NCBI GenBank assembly: GCA_017529875.1
Contig: JAFXNC010000028.1
Coordinates: forward strand, 31,001 to 95,000
DNA: 64,000 nucleotides
Source: Ruminococcus sp.
GTDB lineage: Bacteria > Bacillota > Clostridia > Oscillospirales > Ruminococcaceae
Direction of reading: 5' to 3'
Position numbers and translations under genes: made by a program. The stretch's first letter is position 1, and the number at the start of each line of letters is the position of its first letter. The notes beneath the pieces were generated by a model. That model saw only the letters and a program-made list of their open reading frames with translations. It was not told where the DNA came from and did not search any database. Shown piece after piece: positions 1 to 8,741 of the stretch.

Positions 1-1292
1 CCCTAAGGCAGGAGGGTGAGCTGCGCATCTACAAGAAGGGCGCCCCCGACGTGCTGCTTTCTCAGGCGCAGTATGTGATGTCCGGCGACGGCACCGCTGA
101 GCTTATGTCCGGACAGCGGGACGGCATCTCAGAGCTTTGTGACAGCCTTGCCGCGGAGGGTATGCGGGTGCTGGCGTTCTCTGTCATCGCCGGGGGCAAA
201 GAGATCCTGCTGGGTCTCATGGCTATGACCGACCCTCCCCGCCCGGAGGCGCGGCGCTCTGTGGCGCGGTGTCAGAGCGCGGGCATACGCACCGTGATGA
301 TAACCGGCGACCACAAGCTCACCGCCTGCGCAGTTGCCCGGGAGGTAGGCATACTCCGGGAGGGGGGCAGAGCCTACACCGGCGCGGAGCTGGACAAAAT
401 GTCCGACGGGCAGCTTGACGCGGTTCTGGACGACGCGGCGGTGTTTGCACGGGTCTCCCCGGCTCACAAGCTGCGCATCGTCAGGGCGTACAAGGCTCGC
501 GGCAAGGTGGTGGCCATGACCGGGGACGGCGTCAACGACGCTCCGGCGGTGAAGGAGGCCTCGATCGGCGTATCTATGGGGCTCAGCGGCACCGACGTCA
601 CCAAGCAGGCCGCCGACTGCATACTCATGGACGACAACTTCTCCACCCTGGTCAGCGCCGTCGAGGAGGGCCGGACTATCTACGGCAACATCCGCAAGTT
701 CGTCCGCTACCTGATCTCCTGCAACATCGGCGAGGTACTGACCATGCTTGGGGGCATCATCATGGGACTGCCGCTGGTGATGCTGCCGGCGCAGATACTG
801 CTGGTCAATCTCGTCACCGACGGCCTCCCGGCGATAGCACTGGGTGTGGAGCCCGCCGACGATCAGACCATGCGCCGCCCGCCCCGCCGGGAGAACGAGA
901 GCTTTTTCAGCGGCGGTCTGCTCTGGCGCATACTTATCAGGGGCGTGCTTATCGGGATAATGACCCTTGCCTCCTTCACGGTGCTGCTGAAGCTTGGCAG
1001 CGGTCTCAGCGCGGCGCGGACGGGCGCTCTTGTGACCCTTGTGCTGTCGCAGCTGATACACACCTTCGAGTGCAAGAGCGAGGATCGGGGCATCTTCGGC
1101 ATCCGGCTCACTGACAACCCCTTCATGCTGATCTCGGTGGGAGTATCGCTTGCCTGTCTGCTCGGGTGTATGCTGATACCGGCTTTGGCGGGGGTATTCT
1201 CACTGGTGCCCCTGACTGCGGGGCAGTGGCTGATCTCGGCGGCTATGGCGGCAGTGCTGCCTGTGGCTGCGGGGGTCTTGGGGAGGAAATAA
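1..1292 (+). CDS. P-type cation-transporting ATPase, calcium type (3' part, 5' end outside window)
   Basis: Open from the first base of the window (frame of base 3), so the N-terminal half including the DKTGT phosphorylation site is missing. About 429 residues remain. They start in the nucleotide-binding domain (KGAPD motif at bases 39-53), pass the hinge motif MTGDGVNDAP and enter the C-terminal transmembrane domain. The signatures NIGEVLTM and NLVTDGLPAIALG match helices M5 and M6 of P2A (SERCA/PMCA-like) calcium pumps, which export Ca2+ at the cytoplasmic membrane at the cost of ATP. The family assignment is firm; calcium as the ion is inferred from those two motifs. Ends with TAA and is convergent with the transhydrogenase operon. 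Confidence 0.93.
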   Translation, partial: LRQEGELRIYKKGAPDVLLSQAQYVMSGDGTAELMSGQRDGISELCDSLAAEGMRVLAFSVIAGGKEILLGLMAMTDPPRPEARRSVARCQSAGIRTVMITGDHKLTACAVAREVGILREGGRAYTGAELDKMSDGQLDAVLDDAAVFARVSPAHKLRIVRAYKARGKVVAMTGDGVNDAPAVKEASIGVSMGLSGTDVTKQAADCILMDDNFSTLVSAVEEGRTIYGNIRKFVRYLISCNIGEVLTMLGGIIMGLPLVMLPAQILLVNLVTDGLPAIALGVEPADDQTMRRPPRRENESFFSGGLLWRILIRGVLIGIMTLASFTVLLKLGSGLSAARTGALVTLVLSQLIHTFECKSEDRGIFGIRLTDNPFMLISVGVSLACLLGCMLIPALAGVFSLVPLTAGQWLISAAMAAVLPVAAGVLGRK

Positions 1293-1297
1293 CAAAA

Positions 1298-1339
1298 ACG
1301 GTCAGGCCGCCCGAAGCCTTTCTCCGGGTACCTGACCGT
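1298..1339 (-). terminator. Rho-independent terminator of the gdhA-pnt operon
   Basis: Nine-base stem ACGGTCAGG (1298-1306) pairing with CCTGACCGT (1331-1339). On the minus strand it is followed by TTTTTGTT, so it terminates the transcript running through pntB. The plus side lacks a clean T tract, so termination of the ATPase gene here is less certain. Confidence 0.8.
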
Positions 1340-1357
1340 AATATTTCGTGTGCTGCC

Positions 1358-2794
1358 TCAGCCCTCGTCAAACTCGCTTACCAGCGAGGATACAGTCTGC
1401 TTGGCGTCGCCGTATATCATTACAGTGTTGTCGTTGGTGAACAGCGGGTTCTCAACTCCCGAGAAGCCTGTGCCCTTGCCGCGCTTGAGTACGAATACCG
1501 TCCGCGCCTCAAATGCGTTGATGATAGGCATACCGTAAAGCGGCGAGGTCTCGTCGTTGATCGCCGAGGGGTTTACAACGTCGTTGGCACCGATAACGAT
1601 AGCCACGTCAGTGTTGGGCATCTGAGGATTCATCTCGTCGGCAGTTTTCAGCTGCTCGTAGGGAACGTTGGCCTCAGCCAGCAGTACGTTCATGTGTCCG
1701 GGCATACGTCCCGCAACAGGGTGTATCGCAAAGCTTACCTCTGCTCCGTTCTCTTCAAGCTTGTCGCAGAGCTCCTTGACAGCGTGCTGTGCCTGTGCCA
1801 CCGCCATGCCGTAGCCGGGGATGAATACCACAGAGCTTGCAGCCTCCAGTATCAGATAAGCATCCTCAACGGACATGGACTTGGGCTCCTTCTGCTCGCC
1901 GGCAGCGCCCTTCTTGGCGGATGCGCCGAAGGAGGAGAACAGCAGCGCGGTGAGCTTTCTGTTCATGGCCTTGCACATGATAAGGGTCAGGATAAGTCCC
2001 GAGGTACCTACCAGACAGCCGGATACAACCAGTACCGAGTTGCTCATGGCAAGTCCTGCGAAGGCTGCTGCCAGTCCGGAGAAGGCGTTGAGCAGCGAGA
2101 TGATAACAGGCATATCGCCGCCGCCGATAGCAACGACCATTGTAAAGCCCAGCAGCAGATAAGCCACGCAGGTAACGATGATGCCCACGTCGCCTACGGT
2201 CTTGCCGGCCACGTCAGCGATGCTCAGAGCGTAGAGCAGTACGCCCACCAGTCCCACGATGGCAAGGCAGGCATTGATAGCGTTCTTGGCGGGGATGGTG
2301 ATGTTCTTCTTGAACATCTTACCGGAAAGCTTGCCCCATGCAACTACCGAGCCGGTGAATGCGATAGCACCGATGGCGATAGTCAGGCCGAGAGCAACGG
2401 AGCTGAACACGTTGATGCTGCCGTCGGTCATATACTGGGTCAGAGCCACCAGCAGGGAGGAAAGACCTCCGAAGCCGTTGAACAGCGCGACCAGCTGGGG
2501 CATACCGGTCATTTCCACCTTCTTAGCCCATACAGCGCCGATAGCGCCGCCGAGTACGATAGCCGCCAGCGCCCAGAGATAGGCGTTTTTCAGCGGGGTG
2601 TTGGTGATAGTGTCGGTGACCTTCTTTTCAAGCAGCACGGTAACGACTGCGATGAGCATACCCACCGAGGACATCAGATTTCCGCGTCTTGCGGTGTCGG
2701 CCTTGCCCAGCAGCTTGATGCCGCGGATGAACAGCACCGCCGAGACCATGTATAATACCGTCGTGAGGACGACGCTTACTTCAGACCAGTTCAC
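1358..2794 (-). CDS. pntB: NAD(P) transhydrogenase subunit beta
   Basis: 478 residues, full length. Membrane part of dII (many hydrophobic helices, residues about 1-270) followed by the NADP(H)-binding domain dIII; the dIII fingerprint GYGMAVAQAQ lies at about residue 325. Proton-translocating transhydrogenase passes hydride from NADH to NADP+ using the proton motive force. Last gene of the three-subunit set (separate NAD-binding, small membrane and beta subunits, as in Rhodospirillum rubrum) and overlaps the preceding small subunit by 4 bases. Downstream of gdhA, which needs NADPH, so the likely role is NADPH supply for ammonia assimilation (inference). Confidence 0.96.
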   Translation of the reverse strand: MNWSEVSVVLTTVLYMVSAVLFIRGIKLLGKADTARRGNLMSSVGMLIAVVTVLLEKKVTDTITNTPLKNAYLWALAAIVLGGAIGAVWAKKVEMTGMPQLVALFNGFGGLSSLLVALTQYMTDGSINVFSSVALGLTIAIGAIAFTGSVVAWGKLSGKMFKKNITIPAKNAINACLAIVGLVGVLLYALSIADVAGKTVGDVGIIVTCVAYLLLGFTMVVAIGGGDMPVIISLLNAFSGLAAAFAGLAMSNSVLVVSGCLVGTSGLILTLIMCKAMNRKLTALLFSSFGASAKKGAAGEQKEPKSMSVEDAYLILEAASSVVFIPGYGMAVAQAQHAVKELCDKLEENGAEVSFAIHPVAGRMPGHMNVLLAEANVPYEQLKTADEMNPQMPNTDVAIVIGANDVVNPSAINDETSPLYGMPIINAFEARTVFVLKRGKGTGFSGVENPLFTNDNTVMIYGDAKQTVSSLVSEFDEG

Positions 2795-3099
2795 TTCTTA
2801 TCGTCCCCCTTTTTCTTGAACATACCAAGCATACGGTCAGTTACAAGGTAGCCGCCCACAACGTTGATGGCGGCCAGCACGATAGCTGCGAAACCGCAGA
2901 TCGCGCTTACCACACCGTCGGTGTGCAGGGCAACGGCTGTGGCGCTGATAGCGCCTACTATGGTTATTCCCGAGATCGCATTCGTACCGGACATCAGCGG
3001 TGTATGCAGCTGCGAGGGCACCTTCGAGATGAGCTCGACGCCCAGGAAGCCCGCAATAACGAATACGAACACAAGAAGCAGTATTTCTCCTGTCAGCAT
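2791..3099 (-). CDS. pntAB: NAD(P) transhydrogenase alpha subunit, membrane part
   Basis: 102 residues, three predicted transmembrane helices, matching the separately encoded C-terminal segment of PntA (DUF3814-type). It sits in the membrane with PntB to form the proton channel domain dII. Starts 12 bases after the pntAA stop and overlaps pntB by 4 bases (ATGA), so all three subunits should be translated together. Confidence 0.94.
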   Translation of the reverse strand: MLTGEILLLVFVFVIAGFLGVELISKVPSQLHTPLMSGTNAISGITIVGAISATAVALHTDGVVSAICGFAAIVLAAINVVGGYLVTDRMLGMFKKKGDDKK

Positions 3100-3111
3100 T
3101 TCATTCTCTCC

Positions 3112-4233
3112 TTACTTGAATCGTTCGTGGATTATCTCTCCGCCGCGTGTCAGCAGACAGCCGCGCATGATCTCGTCCTCGAGTTTAACGTCCAGTTCTT
3201 TGGACTCTTTGTTGTAGAAGTGTGTGATGAAGGCGGTGAAGTTGCCCGAGAGCATCTTGGATGCGTCAAAGGGGACTTGCCTCTCCAGAAGGTCGCCGGA
3301 CATGATAGTAACGCCGTTGTGGGTGACTACGTTCTCAAAGAGCTTTGAGCCCTCCACGTTGCCGCCGGTGGAAACTGCCATATCAACAACGATGCTTCCC
3401 GGCATCATGCGGTCGAGGACATCCTTCTTGATGAGCACCGGAGCCTTGCGCCCGAAGACCTTAGCCGTGGTGATGACGATGTTGGAACGCTCGCAGACCT
3501 TGGCCTGAGCCTCCTGCTGCTTTGCGATCTGCTCGGGAGTAAGCTCCTTGGCATAGCCCTGATCGGTCTGACCCATTTCGCCCAGGTCGATCTTGACGAA
3601 GCTTGCGCCCAGGGACTTGACCTGCTCCTCCACGACCGGACGGGTATCGAAGGCGTCAACTCTGGCACCGAGGCGCTTTGCGGTGGCTATGGCCTGAAGT
3701 CCCGCAACACCTACGCCGATGATGAATACTCTCGCGGGGTTGATAGTACCGGAGGGGGTAACCATCATGGGGAGGATCTTGGGGAGCTTTGCTGCGGCGT
3801 TGAGCACAGCCACATAGCCCGCCAGCGAGGTCTGGGAGGACTGCACGTCCATCTTCTGCGCCAGGGTGGTACGGGGGATCATCTCCAGCGAAACGGCCTG
3901 TATGCCGCGCTTTGCGAAGTCGTTCAGCAGCTCCTTCTCGTTGAAGGGGTCGAGGTAGCTCAGATGCAGGGTGTCCTTGTCGAGCCCCTCTGCGCTTGCG
4001 GGCTTCATGATGCGCAGCACGATCTCGCTGCCCTTGTAGCCTTCCTCGTTGGAGGCGACTATGGCAGCGCCGGCTTTCTGATAAGCCTCGTCAGAGAAGC
4101 CGCTCTTGGCTCCCGTGCCGCTGACTGCCTTGATCTCAAAGCCCAAAGCAGTCAGTTTCTTGACGTCGTCGGGGATAAGGGGTGTCCGGGTCTCTCTCGG
4201 GTCTGTTTCCTTGCAGACCAGTATCTTTTTCAT
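3112..4233 (-). CDS. pntAA: NAD(P) transhydrogenase alpha subunit, NAD-binding part
   Basis: 373 residues, the soluble dI domain, related to alanine dehydrogenase. The NAD-binding fingerprint GVGVAGLQAIATAKRLGA is at about residues 173-190. Binds NADH on the cytoplasmic face and hands hydride to NADP+ on PntB. ATG is preceded by AAAGGAG at good spacing. A hairpin lies in its leader (4290-4319), so it may be transcribed with gdhA but tuned separately. Confidence 0.95.
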   Translation of the reverse strand: MKKILVCKETDPRETRTPLIPDDVKKLTALGFEIKAVSGTGAKSGFSDEAYQKAGAAIVASNEEGYKGSEIVLRIMKPASAEGLDKDTLHLSYLDPFNEKELLNDFAKRGIQAVSLEMIPRTTLAQKMDVQSSQTSLAGYVAVLNAAAKLPKILPMMVTPSGTINPARVFIIGVGVAGLQAIATAKRLGARVDAFDTRPVVEEQVKSLGASFVKIDLGEMGQTDQGYAKELTPEQIAKQQEAQAKVCERSNIVITTAKVFGRKAPVLIKKDVLDRMMPGSIVVDMAVSTGGNVEGSKLFENVVTHNGVTIMSGDLLERQVPFDASKMLSGNFTAFITHFYNKESKELDVKLEDEIMRGCLLTRGGEIIHERFK

Positions 4234-4289
4234 ACTTTTACTCCTTTCGGGGTTTTTTCACGGGATCAAATCCTGTATACACAGTTTAA

Positions 4290-4319
4290 GGCAGCACTGC
4301 TTTTTACGGCAGTGCTGCC
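4290..4319 (-). promoter_or_regulatory. Intercistronic hairpin between the small ORF and pntAA
   Basis: Eleven-base perfect stem GGCAGCACTGC / GCAGTGCTGCC with an 8-base loop. The minus strand downstream reads TTAAACTGT, a poor T tract, so this is more likely a leaky terminator or mRNA processing/stability element than a full stop. Confidence 0.5.
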
Positions 4320-4334
4320 GCTATGTCGGGAGGT

Positions 4335-4487
4335 TCAGTCGTATGCTTCGGTGTTTTGTGAAAAATCGCAGCCTGTGACAGCGTTGAGCCTTTCATCGCG
4401 TTCGGGTGCGGTGATCAGCATTTCGGGAAGATCATTTTCAAACGGGCAAATGGGTAGGAAACCCGTTTCGGGTGTTTTGTTTAGCAT
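4335..4487 (-). CDS. Small hypothetical protein between gdhA and pntAA
   Basis: 50 residues. The start chosen is the ATG at 4487, which has a near-perfect AAGGAGG seven bases upstream; a longer frame from 4547 lacks this and overlaps gdhA. Ends with TGA. The protein is acidic, without a membrane segment, and begins MLNKTPETGFLPICPFENDL. I do not recognise a family. Strong ribosome binding site and position inside the gdhA-pnt operon argue that it is expressed. It could be a regulator or assembly factor for either enzyme, but nothing in the sequence proves it. Confidence 0.6.
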   Translation of the reverse strand: MLNKTPETGFLPICPFENDLPEMLITAPERDERLNAVTGCDFSQNTEAYD

Positions 4488-4527
4488 ACGATATTCCTCC
4501 TTACATATTAAGTGAGTGGGGTCGTTA

Positions 4528-5898
<1,371 letters not shown>

Positions 5899-5904
5899 TT
5901 ATTT

Positions 5905-5934
5905 ATCATACCCCGAAAACCTCGGAACAGTCAA
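5905..5934 (-). promoter_or_regulatory. Promoter of gdhA
   Basis: Minus strand -35 TTGACT (5934-5929), 18-base spacer, -10 TATGAT (5910-5905). Located 43 bases before the gdhA start. Confidence 0.75.
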
Positions 5935-5971
5935 TGTTTGCGCACCGCATTATTTCCTACTTATACCGTTA

Positions 5972-6037
5972 AAAATCAGACCTCTTTCCTGTCCCCGGTG
6001 TGAGCGCGGTATCTGGATACGGCAAAGCCCGGTCTGA
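5972..6037 (-). terminator. Possible terminator after the AraC-type regulator gene
   Basis: Minus strand TCAGACC (6037-6031) pairs with GGTCTGA (5982-5976) and is followed by TTTTTA. The enclosed 48 bases contain a second short stem. The large loop makes this weak. Confidence 0.35.
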
Positions 6038-6044
6038 AAAACAG

Positions 6045-6803
6045 TTACTTCTTATAGTGCGAGGGAAGCTCGCCGGTGATCTTGCGGAAGACCCGCGTAA
6101 AATAGTCCGGTGAGGCAAATCCAAGCATATCGCTGACCTCGTTGACCTTGTAGTGTCCCGACGCCAGCAGCAGCTTGGCGTAGTCCATGGTCAGACGCTT
6201 GTAGAACTCCGAAAATGATATCCCCACTCTCGCCTTGAAGTACCGTCCGAAATAGTCCGGGTTGAAGCCGAAGTGATCAGCGGCGGCCTCCACGGTTATG
6301 GCAGAGCCCTGGGTCTTTATCAGCAGCTCACGGAGCTTTTCGGTGAACATCTCGCTGCCCGGTGTCACAGGCAGGGTGGAGAGGGCCTGCTTCATGGCCT
6401 TGGAGTACTCGGTGCTCATGAGCTTCTTACCGATGACCTTAGCCGCACGCAGCAGCGCCGCCCGGACGTCTTCTTCGAGTGCCGGCTCGGTGAGATAATC
6501 CACAGCTCCCAGCAGGAAACATTCCCGCATATCGCCGGAGGCGTTCACCCGGCTGATGACCACCGTGGGGATGTTGCAGCCGGAGCGTGAGGAGCGTTTC
6601 AGCAGTTCAGCCGCGAACACCGCGCTTGGGCGGTTGATGCACAGCAGCATATCGCACTCCTGTGCAGCGGCAGCTGCCAGAGCCTTCTCGGGATCAGAGG
6701 TGTGGGAAACTATCTCAAAGCCGCACTCTGCGAATACCGGCATACTGTTGTAATGCCGCAGATCAAAGTTCGAGCTGTCAACAACCGCGACGCGATACAT
6801 CAT
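6045..6803 (-). CDS. AraC-family transcriptional regulator with degenerate receiver domain
   Basis: 252 residues from the ATG at 6803, which has AAGGAGG upstream; earlier in-frame starts do not. N-terminal about 115 residues have the CheY-like pattern (VAVVDSSN, CDMLLCINRPSAV, PTVVISR, YLTEPA). The acidic pair is only partly present, the phospho-acceptor aspartate is replaced (LLCIN where LLLDI is usual), and the conserved lysine is glutamate. Residues about 150-252 are a double helix-turn-helix AraC domain (FGFNPDYFGRYFK, LGFASPDYFTRVFRKITG). A DNA-binding regulator, probably not controlled by phosphorylation. It lies directly upstream of gdhA on the same strand; control of gdhA is an inference. 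Confidence 0.85.
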   Translation of the reverse strand: MMYRVAVVDSSNFDLRHYNSMPVFAECGFEIVSHTSDPEKALAAAAAQECDMLLCINRPSAVFAAELLKRSSRSGCNIPTVVISRVNASGDMRECFLLGAVDYLTEPALEEDVRAALLRAAKVIGKKLMSTEYSKAMKQALSTLPVTPGSEMFTEKLRELLIKTQGSAITVEAAADHFGFNPDYFGRYFKARVGISFSEFYKRLTMDYAKLLLASGHYKVNEVSDMLGFASPDYFTRVFRKITGELPSHYKK

Positions 6804-6895
6804 TCCCCACCTCCTTGAAACTATTTCCACCTGTTTTTACAACAAAAGGAGCTATCCTCCCGTCTTGCGGGAGAACAGCCCCATTGCCTGATTTG

Positions 6896-6924
6896 AATGT
6901 AGCACATGAAAGACCCAAAGTCAA
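6896..6924 (-). promoter_or_regulatory. Promoter of the AraC-type regulator
   Basis: Minus strand -35 TTGACT (6924-6919), 17-base spacer, -10 TACATT (6901-6896). A short hairpin CTCCCG-N5-CGGGAG (6857-6873) follows in the leader. The rest of the 6804-7122 gap holds only the terminator at 7027-7055. Confidence 0.55.
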
Positions 6925-7026
6925 TGAACAAAGTATGAACAAACCGCCGATATACGCGATGTTTCGGCTAATGTCGGAAATTTAACGTGTAAAAGAATGC
7001 CGAAACCCACATCATTTCAGACCGAC

Positions 7027-7055
7027 AAAAAAAGCGCCGCGGATCTCCGCAGCGC
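7027..7055 (-). terminator. Rho-independent terminator of the MATE gene
   Basis: Minus strand stem GCGCTGCGG / CCGCGGCGC (7055-7047 and 7042-7034) followed by seven Ts. Confidence 0.85.
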
Positions 7056-7122
7056 CTTTGCCTGACACTATCATACATCATTTGTCATGGTTTGTCAAGG
7101 GGTAAATTGATATAGTTCAAGC

Positions 7123-8484
7123 TTATGAGTGTGCAAGGCTCAGCTTCTTGCCGCCCTTGGCATCCCGGCGCAGCTCCTTGCAGGTGAAGAACCCCCACCC
7201 CAGCACAAGCATCATGAATATCCACACGACAGGCTCCGAGATCATGATCCCGGTGTAGCCGATAGCCGGTGCCAGCAGCATGGACACCAGCAGCTTTCCG
7301 GCCAGCTCAACAGCGCTGGACACCACCGGGAACAGCTTTTTCCCCACGCCCTGCAAGGCGTTTCTGAACACGATCACTACTCCCAGCACGAAGTAAAAGG
7401 GCGTGTTGAACCGCAGATACCGGGAGGACAGGTCGATGATGTACTGGTTGTCCATGCCGGTGATGAGCCGGATGAACACCGGCGCCAGCAGGTAGTTGGA
7501 CAGTATGGAGATCACCGCCCATATCCAGGACAGCAGCGTGGCGTCATAGAAACCCCTGCGGACGCGGTCGTATTTCCCGGCGCCGTAGTTCTGCCCCGCA
7601 AAGTTGGCAGCGGCAGCTCCGAATACCGAAAAGGGTGTCATGAAGATCTCGCTGATTTTCCGGGAGGCGGCGTGGGAGGCTATGGTCTCGGTGCCGAAGT
7701 TGTTGATCGAGCCCTGCATAACCAGTGAGCCGATGTTGACCAGGGAGTACATGAGCCCCATAGCTGCGCCCTGAATGTACATATCCCCTGCCAGGGAGCG
7801 GGGAAATCTGAAATGCCTCCGGGAGGGCAGCAGCTCGGTGTGGCGGGTGAAAATATAGTAGATGCAGAGTATCACCGAGATACCCTGGGAGATCAGGGTG
7901 GCGTAGGCGGCGCCTGCGACCCCGGCCTTGAATACGCAGATGAACAGCAGGTCAAGGCCGATGTTGGCTATCGCCGACACGATCAGGAAGATCAGCGGCA
8001 TCACAGTGTCCCCCACGGCCCGCATCAGGGCGGCGGCGATGTTGTAGCACATGGTTATTGCCATGCCCGCCAGTATCACGCCGATGTAGCTTTTGGCGTT
8101 GTCGTAGATGTCGCTGCCCACGTTTATGGCACTGAGCAGCGGGTCAAGAAACAGCAGGCTCCCCAGCGTCAGCACCGCGGCGGTGGCAAAGCCCAGCACA
8201 AGGGTGGCAGCCACGGTCTGCTTGACTTTCTCGGCGTCCTTGGCGCCGAAGAACCGCGCCGTCACCAGTCCGAATCCGGTGGTGAGGCCGTTGAGAAAGC
8301 CGATGACAGCGGTGTTCAGCGACGAGGTGGCCCCCACGGAGGCGAAGGCCTCCTCGCCCAGTACCTGCCCGACTATGCGGGTATCGGCAAGGTTGTAAAG
8401 CTGCTGGAAGACGTTCCCCAGCAGCAGGGGTATGGCAAACAGTATCAGGAGCTTCATGGGCTTGCCCTGAGTAAGATCCTTCAT
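7123..8484 (-). CDS. MATE family multidrug/toxin exporter
   Basis: 453 residues from the ATG at 8484, preceded by AAAGGAG; the upstream in-frame extension to 8574 is not supported. Twelve predicted membrane helices in two MatE halves. The first helix has LLLGNVFQQLYNLADTRIVG and the first loop GLTTGFGLVTARFFGA, the DinF/NorM-type pattern. Such proteins are cation (Na+ or H+) antiporters that export toxic organic compounds; the substrate cannot be read from sequence. Own promoter and terminator, so monocistronic. Confidence 0.93.
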   Translation of the reverse strand: MKDLTQGKPMKLLILFAIPLLLGNVFQQLYNLADTRIVGQVLGEEAFASVGATSSLNTAVIGFLNGLTTGFGLVTARFFGAKDAEKVKQTVAATLVLGFATAAVLTLGSLLFLDPLLSAINVGSDIYDNAKSYIGVILAGMAITMCYNIAAALMRAVGDTVMPLIFLIVSAIANIGLDLLFICVFKAGVAGAAYATLISQGISVILCIYYIFTRHTELLPSRRHFRFPRSLAGDMYIQGAAMGLMYSLVNIGSLVMQGSINNFGTETIASHAASRKISEIFMTPFSVFGAAAANFAGQNYGAGKYDRVRRGFYDATLLSWIWAVISILSNYLLAPVFIRLITGMDNQYIIDLSSRYLRFNTPFYFVLGVVIVFRNALQGVGKKLFPVVSSAVELAGKLLVSMLLAPAIGYTGIMISEPVVWIFMMLVLGWGFFTCKELRRDAKGGKKLSLAHS

Positions 8485-8550
8485 AGATATCTCCTTTACG
8501 GGTGGGGGCATCCCCCGGGGTCGACCTGTAATATCTTTATATCGTGTGAT

Positions 8551-8579
8551 AGTATAGCACTTTGACCCGGACAATTCAA
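8551..8579 (-). promoter_or_regulatory. Promoter of the MATE gene
   Basis: Minus strand TTGAAT (8579-8574), 17-base spacer, TATACT (8556-8551), 67 bases upstream of the start. Confidence 0.6.
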
Positions 8580-8619
8580 TGACATACTGTTGATGCTTTT
8601 ATCAATTTTCTGTGAACGG

Positions 8620-8649
8620 AAAACCGCGCAGGCATATGCGCTGCGCGGT
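8620..8649 (-). terminator. Terminator after glnN
   Basis: Minus strand stem ACCGCGCAG / CTGCGCGGT (8649-8641 and 8631-8623), 9-base loop, followed by TTTTCC. Confidence 0.65.
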
Positions 8650-8741
8650 AAGTTTTCTGTTATGCATACCCGGTATGTGAGGGGGTACTGTTTGTTGTAC
8701 GTCGGTTTCAGATATTTGCATTTATGTAGGTGTGGCAGGGC

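Noticed and set aside
1166..2755. 529-residue plus-strand ORF opposite pntB
   Set aside because: Antisense shadow of a confidently identified gene with low-complexity Gly/His-rich translation.
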